NCBI GenBank assembly: GCA_934408835.1
Contig: CAKRVU010000088.1
Location: 1 to 5,855, forward strand
Length of the DNA: 5,855 nucleotides
Direction of reading: 5' to 3'
Origin: an uncultured Oscillospiraceae bacterium
Lineage (GTDB): Bacteria > Bacillota > Clostridia > Oscillospirales > Ruminococcaceae
The translations under genes were made by a program, and so were the position numbers. The notes beneath the pieces are model-generated. The model worked only from the letters and a program-made list of their open reading frames with translations, made no database searches and was not told where the DNA came from. The stretch's first letter is position 1, and every line of letters begins with the position of its first letter. Shown piece by piece: positions 1 through 5,137 of this stretch.

Positions 1-861
1 GTGGTGGAGGATTACAAGAGGGCACTTCCCGGTTCAAAGGTATATGTTTACGACAATAATTCCTCTGACGGAACGGCAGAAATTGCAAAGCAGCATGGCG
101 CAATTGTCAAACACGAACCGAGGCAGGGGAAAGGCAACGTGTGCCGACAGATGTTTCGAGATATTGAGGCGGACTGCTACCTCATGGTCGACGGTGACGA
201 TACATATGATGAAACAAAAGCTGTCGAGATGTGTCTACCTATTTTGAATGGCGAAGCCGATATGACAGTCGGTGATCGACTATCTAATGGCTCATATGCC
301 GAAGAAAACAAGCGAGCATTTCACGGATTCGGTAACAATCTCGTGCGCTTCATGATTAAGTGGATCTATGGATACACCTTTGATGACGTTATGACTGGCT
401 ACAGAGCTATGAGCAGGTCGTTTGTTAAAACATTTCCCGTACTCAGCGAAGGGTTTCAGATCGAGACCGAGCTCTCCATCCATGCCGTAGATAGGCGTTG
501 GCGCATTAAAGATATTCCAATCTGCTACCGGGACAGACCCGAAGGTTCCGAATCCAAACTTAACACCATCAGCGATGGCATTAAGGTGATTCGCATGATT
601 GGCGTATTATTTAAAGAATATAAGCCGCTTAAATTATTTGGATTAATTTCCCTAGTTTTAATTGCACTCGGACTGCTCTTGGGAGTGTCGGTAATCAACG
701 ATTTTCTAGCAACTGGCCTGGTCAAAAGATTCCCCACTGCAATTTTAGCTGTTGCGCTTGTGTTCCTTGGCTGTCTTAGCATCACAACGGGATTTATTCT
801 TGATTCGATAGCTAAAAATGAAAGGAAGAGTTGGGAGATTCAAGTCTATCAATTTCATTAG
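1..861 (+). CDS. GtrB/DPMS-like membrane-anchored family-2 glycosyltransferase, 5' end missing
   Basis: This is a GT2 (GT-A fold) enzyme of the kind that transfers a sugar from a nucleotide sugar to a polyprenyl phosphate on the cytoplasmic face of the membrane. The visible 286 residues show YVYDNNSSDGT (15-25), the metal-binding DGDD (64-67), GDR (91-93), MTGYRAMSR (131-139) and GFQIETEL (151-158). Two hydrophobic C-terminal segments follow at about 211-232 and 245-268, the arrangement seen in GtrB and ArnC-like proteins. The usual N-terminal IPCYNEE-type motif is absent and the frame is open at base 1. The GTG at position 1 is therefore an internal valine codon, and about 20 residues should lie outside the window. 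It ends in TAG, 16 bases before the acyltransferase gene, so the two are probably one operon. The sugar and the lipid acceptor cannot be read from the sequence. The family is secure; the GtrB-type role is likely. Confidence 0.9.
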   Translation: MVEDYKRALPGSKVYVYDNNSSDGTAEIAKQHGAIVKHEPRQGKGNVCRQMFRDIEADCYLMVDGDDTYDETKAVEMCLPILNGEADMTVGDRLSNGSYAEENKRAFHGFGNNLVRFMIKWIYGYTFDDVMTGYRAMSRSFVKTFPVLSEGFQIETELSIHAVDRRWRIKDIPICYRDRPEGSESKLNTISDGIKVIRMIGVLFKEYKPLKLFGLISLVLIALGLLLGVSVINDFLATGLVKRFPTAILAVALVFLGCLSITTGFILDSIAKNERKSWEIQVYQFH

Positions 862-877
862 TTGGAAGAATTGACAG

Positions 878-1939
878 ATGAATCTCGCTCGTCAACCGAA
901 ACATACTGAAATGAAAAAACGTGATTTTCACATAGATTTGATAAAAGCAACTGCTGTTATCCTTGTTCTTTTATGCCACTCTAGTGATAAGATTTTTCAT
1001 TTATCAAGCATTGATCTTCATAATGCCTCAATTTTTTCATTCTTCTTTACTCTCGGAAGATTAGGGGTACCTTTATTCTTGTTTTCTACAGGAGCCCTTT
1101 TATTAAATCGAGATTATTCAAATGCTGATACAGTCATCTCTTTTTACAAAAGAAAACTCCCTCCACTTTTAAGAATCACATGGGTATGGACAACCGTATT
1201 CATAATTCACGCCATAAGGATTGGTGTTGGGTTTTCTCTATACGAACTAATTCGGGTTTATCTTTTAATAGAACCATGTCCTGTCTCAGTACTTTGGTAT
1301 TTACCGATGATTATTGGTTTATATCTATTTATCCCTTTGATAGGGCCAGCTTTAAAAGTCGCGGATAGTCGAGTAATTAAGCTATGCTTATCTGTTACTA
1401 TCTTCTATCAATTCATCCTGAACATAATCCCTGACATTAATTCTAATGATTTAGCAATTAATTTATGGTTTAGCGGAGGAATGTTTGGTACCTATCTGAT
1501 CCTTGGGTATGAAATTTATCACAGAGAGCTACTGCAGAGTATTAAAACATCTAAACTAATCTTAGTGTCTGTGATTTGTATTTGCTTGTTGTCCTCATTT
1601 AATGCATTATCATTAATCAATTCAAGCGAGTATTCTGTTTGGTATTCAGATCCCTTGCTCTTAACTGCATCTTGTATGATTTTTGAACTTGCATTAAGGG
1701 TTAAAAGAATAAAGGCAATTAAGGCCGTGACTTTTCTATCAAATAATAGCCTTGGTATCTATGTATCCCATATGGTATTTCTAAATTTGTCTGAAGTTTT
1801 CCTACTCTGGAATCAAGTACCAAATTACGAAGTGCAGGTATTGATATGGATAGCAATTACTCTTGCTGGGTCCTCAATGCTGATAATCGGTCTAAATAGA
1901 CTCTCACCAAAATTAAGTAGGTTTATTTTTAACATATAG
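878..1939 (+). CDS. Acyltransferase-3 family membrane protein (probable glycan O-acetyltransferase)
   Basis: This multi-spanning protein of 353 residues belongs to the acyltransferase-3 family (OafA/WecH-like), whose members move acetyl or other acyl groups onto surface glycans. Family signs are RDFHIDLIKATAVILVLLCH, ending in the conserved His34 of the first membrane helix, GRLGVPLFLFSTGALLL (60-76), SVLWYLPMIIGLYLFIP (137-153) and LGIYVSHMVFL (292-302). About ten hydrophobic segments cover the chain, and there is no added SGNH domain. The ATG at 878 has GGAAGAA at 864-870 with a 7-base gap, so it is taken as the start. Family members usually begin just before the RxxxIDxxK stretch, so the ATG at 911 (MKKRDF) is a real alternative, although its ribosome-binding site is weaker. 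It follows the GT2 gene after 16 bases. Its TAG stop overlaps the first base of an inverted repeat that bounds an IS scar. The acyl donor and target glycan are unknown. Confidence 0.9.
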   Translation: MNLARQPKHTEMKKRDFHIDLIKATAVILVLLCHSSDKIFHLSSIDLHNASIFSFFFTLGRLGVPLFLFSTGALLLNRDYSNADTVISFYKRKLPPLLRITWVWTTVFIIHAIRIGVGFSLYELIRVYLLIEPCPVSVLWYLPMIIGLYLFIPLIGPALKVADSRVIKLCLSVTIFYQFILNIIPDINSNDLAINLWFSGGMFGTYLILGYEIYHRELLQSIKTSKLILVSVICICLLSSFNALSLINSSEYSVWYSDPLLLTASCMIFELALRVKRIKAIKAVTFLSNNSLGIYVSHMVFLNLSEVFLLWNQVPNYEVQVLIWIAITLAGSSMLIIGLNRLSPKLSRFIFNI

Positions 1940-1951
1940 GACTGTCAAGTA
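1939..1951 (+). repeat. Left inverted repeat of the IS remnant
   Basis: GGACTGTCAAGTA matches the reverse complement of 2564-2576 at 12 of 13 bases. Its first G is also the last base of the acyltransferase TAG stop codon, so the element joins directly onto that gene. Confidence 0.6.
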
Positions 1952-2037
1952 ATAATCGATAGCCTCGCGGTACAGACCGTTTGTACGCTAGAGCACAGCC
2001 GGGTATCGCGAAACAGCACCGTCGTTATTGCGCTTGG

Positions 2038-2067
2038 GCTCCCGGGGCCGAAAAGAGCCCCAGGAGC
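2038..2067. terminator. GC-rich hairpin, possible terminator
   Basis: Arms GCTCCCGGGGC (2038-2048) and GCCCCAGGAGC (2057-2067) form an 11-base-pair stem around an 8-base loop. On the + strand there is one C-A mismatch in the stem, and TTGTTTAA follows. This could end the transcript of the acyltransferase gene about 100 bases upstream. On the - strand the mismatch becomes a G-T wobble, so that hairpin is more stable and lies just after the 60-aa frame, but no T run follows. Its direction of action is uncertain. Confidence 0.45.
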
Positions 2068-2071
2068 TTGT

Positions 2072-2254
2072 TTAATACTGGCGGTCCACCCCGCGGCACT
2101 GCCGCATGTTGGCCTCGAAAATGTCGATAGTGTCGAGAAAGTTGGTGTAGCGTCCAAACCGAAGCGAGACGGCCCGGCACCCGGAAACCTGGCATACGGT
2201 TGAATCCTCTGCCGTATCGACCCTATACGCAAGCTCAAGGTCGGACTCAATCAT
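2072..2254 (-). CDS. Small hypothetical protein (60 aa) inside the IS remnant
   Basis: This 60-codon leftward frame starts at ATG 2254-2252 with GGGAGG at 2268-2263, an 8-base gap, and stops at TAA 2074-2072. The product begins MIESDLELAYRVDTAED and contains CQVSGC and a YTNFLDTIDIF stretch. It has no signal peptide, no membrane segment and no domain I recognise. The composition looks protein-like, unlike the overlapping Ser/Thr/Pro-rich frame on the same strand. The same frame also reads upstream through HDLGRHWEARK to a TGA at 2290-2288, and beyond that to an ATG at 2320 with a strong GGAGGAGGG ribosome-binding site. It may therefore be the 3' part of a longer gene split by one stop codon. 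It could equally be a scrambled piece of the transposase. Its stop is followed after 4 bases by a GC-rich hairpin. Expression is doubtful. Confidence 0.35.
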   Translation of the reverse strand: MIESDLELAYRVDTAEDSTVCQVSGCRAVSLRFGRYTNFLDTIDIFEANMRQCRGVDRQY

Positions 2255-2539
2255 CTTCCTGGCCTCCCAATGTCGACCCAGGTCGTGTCATGTACGATCC
2301 TGCCATAATCGCGTCCTCATGGAACCCTCCTCCGATCCCAGAGCATCAGGAAAAGTAGCGCATAAGTCATCTCATCGGATATCCCCTCGACGTTCAACCG
2401 GGAGACACCCTGCTCCTTCGTGGCCTCCAGCACGTCCCGGACGCTGACCTTCGAGACGTGAACGGGCAAACGGGCTCTGCGGCAGCCCGGTTGCCCACCT
2501 CAGCCTCAGAACCTCCCTAGCCCTGACCTTTCTCGCCAT
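2251..2539 (-). pseudogene. IS21-type IstA transposase, N-terminal fragment, frameshifted
   Basis: The reading frame starts at ATG 2539-2537 behind a consensus AGGAGG (2551-2546, 6-base gap) and gives MARKVRAREVLRLRWATGLP, then SPFARSR. The family-like sequence continues in another frame from 2460: HVSKVSVRDVLEATKEQ, then a stretch containing ISDEMTYALLF. This matches the N-terminal helix-turn-helix region of IS21 IstA proteins as I remember them. The frame change falls at about 2456-2461. The second frame then meets TGA at 2319-2317, continues with a DYGRIVHD stretch reminiscent of the DWxxVHREL segment of IstA, and ends at TGA 2253-2251. The catalytic DDE domain and the IstB helper are absent, so it cannot be active. 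It lies between the inverted repeats at 1939 and 2576. The IS21 assignment is likely but unconfirmed; that it is a broken gene is firmer. Confidence 0.6.
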
Positions 2540-2563
2540 ATGGGACCTCCTCGTTCGCTAGAC

Positions 2564-2576
2564 TACATGACAGTCC
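2564..2576 (-). repeat. Right inverted repeat of the IS remnant
   Basis: Read leftward this is GGACTGTCATGTA, the partner of 1939-1951. It lies 13 bases upstream of the AGGAGG ribosome-binding site (2551-2546) of the transposase fragment, as expected for the end of an IS close to its first gene. Confidence 0.6.
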
Positions 2577-2734
2577 AATCGTAACGGGGCATGCGGCTGG
2601 TCGTTAAATGGCATTACCGAACGGCAATATTCTGCCAGATGACCAGTGAATGTCGATACACAATATAGGTGGTGTCGAAAGGGCCTAGGACTCACCCGGT
2701 GCCGCTTTCTTATTGATATTCACTAAGTAGTGGT

Positions 2735-2746
2735 CCGATTAATCGG
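2735..2746. repeat. Perfect 12-bp palindrome
   Basis: CCGATTAATCGG is its own reverse complement. It has the size and symmetry of a dimeric regulator's site, but no gene starts nearby. It lies about 45 bases beyond the hairpin that probably ends the leftward transcript. Chance is a fair alternative. Confidence 0.3.
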
Positions 2747-2791
2747 TGGGAAATAATCCAATAATTGAGCAGTTTAGGCGACTGAGAAAAC

Positions 2792-2828
2792 GATGTCCCC
2801 GGGAACCGAAAGGGACCTCGGGGACGTC
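2792..2828 (-). terminator. Probable Rho-independent terminator of the leftward glycan genes
   Basis: GATGTCCCCGGG (2792-2803) pairs with CTCGGGGACGTC (2817-2828) as a 12-pair stem including G-T wobbles, with a smaller inner CC/GG pairing and a GAAA-containing loop. Read leftward, the stem is followed by GTTTTCT (2791-2785), the U-rich tail expected of an intrinsic terminator, about 100 bases past the stop of the 716-residue gene. Read rightward it is followed by TGTTT, so it may also block transcripts coming from the left arm. Confidence 0.65.
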
Positions 2829-2927
2829 TGTTTAACCGCGAGAAGGAATCATCGAAACGAAAGATTCAAATGAAATTGGAAACTTACATAAATCAAATCG
2901 TTATTAAATAGCCATGAAATTCAACAG

Positions 2928-5078
2928 TTAATAGAGTTGATAAATGTAATAATCACCAAATTTCTTTCTATATCTAAAATGACAGCTTTCTGTCTGATAA
3001 GAATCAGAAAGAGGTCCTTCATTAAGGATGAAATCAACATTTAGCTGCTTCAATGTTTCTAAATTTAGATGGATATCAACCACATCAACTTGAACGAGCT
3101 CGAAGGATGATTTTTCAGTCGTTAAATCAACGTGAATATGGGCATATCTATTCCAAACATCTGATTTTTCACCGTAGGGATCAAGTGTCTTCCATAAATC
3201 ATAATTAGGATAAATGTTAGTTGAAGACAAATTGGGGACACCCGCAAACAACGTGATATTTGATTTCCAACCAACAGAAGCAATCCATCGTGAATCAGGA
3301 TTATCGTTGGAAAGGCTTCTCATATATGACACTAAGGAATTATCTTGAACACAAGCTATCCCCTGTTGAACTGGATTCACAAAAGCACCTATGAATGCGC
3401 AGAGGATAATTATTATCGCAAATTGGATACCCGAACTATTTATTACAAATACCAAAAGTGCAGCCAATGAAAAAAGTGCGACAAAGAGAGCCACTGCGAA
3501 CGACAAAACGTTCTCTTCAACTAAATATGTAACACCAAACGAAGTCAAAAAAACAAAAGCAATTATTAGCAAATTGCTAGTTCGTTTAACATCTATCAAC
3601 GTTACACATCTGAAAACCAGTATTAAATTAGCCAATGAAAGGACTACAAGGGCTCTTTCAGGAATTGACTTACCCAGAAGCGTAATTTGAGCGAGGGTAT
3701 AAGGCAGGCCGATAAAACAATAAATCGAAAGAATAAAGACGTAGACAAATATAGTTCTACAAAGAGGATCCTTCCTTGCTGAAGAATTGAACAGAAATAG
3801 TAAAATCCCCAATGGAAAAAAATCATAAAAAGTTGTCAAATTATCGGGTAATCCAGTTGAGAGTCCAGAATTAAAATTACTGGGTAGAAATGGCAATAAC
3901 GTTGAAATAGGATATCTGAAAGCAGTCAAAAATTGACCACCTCCAGTGCTGATTCGACTACCGGGATAGACCGTTGAAAGCTCAGCACTTATTGCATTTT
4001 CCGACATAATAATCACGCGAATCAGAAGCAAGGCCGTTGCAACGACTGCCATGGTAATTAAAACAATATTCGAGCGAGAATTAAATACATAACTGCTCTT
4101 ATTTTTAATAAACAAGCCAATTAAAATCGCAGCTAACAGATATAGCAGCGGTATCATCCATGCGGGATACATAGACAAAATGAAACAACCTGCAAATTGC
4201 GATATTAAAATAGTGCACAGCACCTTTTTTGTCGAAAAAGCATGAGAGAAAAAGTAATTAAATCCTAAAATTAAAATATTAAAGGAAACGAGCATTTCGA
4301 CAAAGTTGTTGATACTAAACCACCAGGAGACAACGGGCGAAAAAGCAACAAGCAGAGCGAAAAATACCGCATTATGTTTCTTGTTTTCAAATAGTAGTAA
4401 ACCTAAATCAAACGAGGTTAATCCCAAAAAAATCAGACGGCTATACCAATAGAAAGAAAGACCTCGGGAGAGGCCGAATACTAGATAGCCAATCTGGAAC
4501 GGACGAAAAATCATAGAAAGATCCAGAACGGGCTGTCCATATAGGATGAACATATCTGTATTACAACCACGGAGTACAGATCCTATGTATGGCAAAAGAC
4601 CCGTTGAATCGTTAAATTGAGCAAAGGTCATTCCCGTGAACAGAGCCCATTCATCAGTACGGCACTCACGAGGAACTCCAAAGAGAAGACCATCATTTAC
4701 CGAATCTGGCAGCGAATTAACCCACATACCAATGGATGAACCCGAGACATTGCACAATACCAGTAATAACAATATAAGAACTGCCAACGCATAACGGTAT
4801 GTGAATACAAAAGATGCAAGAGCTGTATAAAAATTAGAAAACCTAGTTGAAAAATATACTGCGATTGAAATAAATACAGCGTCAACAACCACTGCTTTTA
4901 AAAAGAAAGAGCTGTAGAGAACCGAATGCAGTGCAGAAAGCTCTCGAAATAGAAGACTGCCGATTGAATAATCAAAGAAAGCAAGACTCCTATAAAGTAA
5001 AACAAGAAATAGCGCTATGAAACCAAATAGAATCGAAAATAAGACATTTTTTCTCGAAGCGGTTACTTCAATTTCCAT
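2928..5078 (-). CDS. Large multi-spanning membrane protein, putative GT-C-type glycosyltransferase
   Basis: This 716-residue protein has about 14-16 hydrophobic segments between residues 12 and 570 and a soluble C-terminal domain of about 145 residues. The long loop after the third membrane segment holds ECRTDEWALF (138-147), then TDMFILYGQPVLD (174-186) and FRPFQIGYLVFG (191-202). An acidic motif in the first large outer loop is the place where GT-C enzymes, which use polyprenyl-phosphate sugars, keep their catalytic residue, so Asp142/Glu143 are candidates. The tail has NIYPNYDLWKTLDPYG (621-636) and WNRYAHIHVDL (642-652), motifs I associate with uncharacterised large membrane proteins of polysaccharide clusters. 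The start ATG has GAAAGG at 5089-5084 with a 5-base gap. It follows the GT2 gene on the same strand, separated by a strong hairpin that ends 18 bases before this start. The GT-C role is inferred from topology and motif only; a polysaccharide or lipid-carrier handling role is an alternative. Confidence 0.75.
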   Translation of the reverse strand: MEIEVTASRKNVLFSILFGFIALFLVLLYRSLAFFDYSIGSLLFRELSALHSVLYSSFFLKAVVVDAVFISIAVYFSTRFSNFYTALASFVFTYRYALAVLILLLLVLCNVSGSSIGMWVNSLPDSVNDGLLFGVPRECRTDEWALFTGMTFAQFNDSTGLLPYIGSVLRGCNTDMFILYGQPVLDLSMIFRPFQIGYLVFGLSRGLSFYWYSRLIFLGLTSFDLGLLLFENKKHNAVFFALLVAFSPVVSWWFSINNFVEMLVSFNILILGFNYFFSHAFSTKKVLCTILISQFAGCFILSMYPAWMIPLLYLLAAILIGLFIKNKSSYVFNSRSNIVLITMAVVATALLLIRVIIMSENAISAELSTVYPGSRISTGGGQFLTAFRYPISTLLPFLPSNFNSGLSTGLPDNLTTFYDFFPLGILLFLFNSSARKDPLCRTIFVYVFILSIYCFIGLPYTLAQITLLGKSIPERALVVLSLANLILVFRCVTLIDVKRTSNLLIIAFVFLTSFGVTYLVEENVLSFAVALFVALFSLAALLVFVINSSGIQFAIIIILCAFIGAFVNPVQQGIACVQDNSLVSYMRSLSNDNPDSRWIASVGWKSNITLFAGVPNLSSTNIYPNYDLWKTLDPYGEKSDVWNRYAHIHVDLTTEKSSFELVQVDVVDIHLNLETLKQLNVDFILNEGPLSDSYQTESCHFRYRKKFGDYYIYQLY

Positions 5079-5083
5079 ATATA

Positions 5084-5089
5084 CCTTTC
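5084..5089 (-). promoter_or_regulatory. Ribosome-binding site of the 716-aa membrane protein
   Basis: GAAAGG lies 5 bases upstream of ATG 5078-5076, read leftward. It fixes the start of the membrane protein and sits directly after the T run of the intergenic hairpin, leaving no space for a promoter downstream of that hairpin. Confidence 0.6.
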
Positions 5090-5096
5090 ATTAAAA

Positions 5097-5126
5097 AGCA
5101 ATGTGACTCAAAAGAGTCACATTGCT
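5097..5126 (-). terminator. Perfect 13-bp intergenic hairpin with T run
   Basis: AGCAATGTGACTC and GAGTCACATTGCT form a perfect 13-pair stem with a 4-base loop. Read leftward, T bases at 5097-5093 follow the stem, giving a textbook intrinsic terminator 11 bases after the GT2 stop codon. The stem ends only 18 bases before the ATG of the next gene on the same strand and 7 bases before its ribosome-binding site. It may therefore act as a partial terminator or as an mRNA-stabilising structure inside an operon. Confidence 0.85.
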
Positions 5127-5137
5127 CATACAATAAA

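Larger units (their letters stand above)
1939..2576. mobile_element. Decayed insertion-sequence remnant bounded by inverted repeats
   Basis: A 638-base segment lies between imperfect inverted repeats: GGACTGTCAAGTA at 1939-1951 on the + strand and GGACTGTCATGTA at 2576-2564 on the - strand, matching at 12 of 13 bases. The segment is clearly richer in G+C than the glycan genes around it. It encodes, leftward, a broken IS21-IstA-like N-terminus that begins 37 bases inside the right-hand repeat. Most of a full IS21 element (istA plus istB, about 2 kb) is absent, so this is an internally deleted, inactive relic. I see no convincing target-site duplication outside the repeats. The inverted repeats might also belong to a different element from the transposase fragment. 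The transposase homology is from memory and not from a search. Confidence 0.6.
2577..2927. other. Non-coding spacer with dyads, no gene seen
   Basis: No reading frame here has a credible start and protein-like content. The stretch holds an asymmetric nested dyad at 2597-2646 (CTGGTC..TGGCA..TGCCA..GACCAG), two TGTCGA-containing copies at about 2652-2659 and 2673-2680, a perfect 12-base palindrome CCGATTAATCGG at 2735-2746, and a terminator-like hairpin at 2792-2828. The part up to about 2700 has the composition of the IS scar and may be more mobile-element debris. The part after 2830 is AT-rich, like the glycan genes. Confidence 0.5.

Noticed and set aside
1..3. GTG at position 1 as the true start of the first glycosyltransferase
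   Set aside because: The conserved N-terminal nucleotide-binding motif of the family is missing, so this valine is internal and the gene is cut by the window.
1970..1986. GTACA/TGTAC small dyad as a regulatory site or attachment site
   Set aside because: The arms are only 5 bases, there is no neighbouring promoter or gene start, and the chance of such a dyad is high.
1945..2250. 101-codon leftward frame across the IS scar
   Set aside because: Its product is rich in Ser, Thr, Pro and Ala with no protein-like pattern. It overlaps the more credible 60-aa frame and has no good ribosome-binding site at its start, so it looks like a shadow in GC-rich DNA.
1939..2927. CRISPR array, tRNA or rRNA in the middle region
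   Set aside because: There are no regularly spaced repeats and no cloverleaf or conserved rRNA sequence in this stretch.
3391..3690. 99-codon + strand frame inside the membrane protein gene
   Set aside because: It lies wholly antisense to a long well-supported coding region, and its Lys/Thr/Ile-rich product is what the reverse of membrane-helix codons gives.
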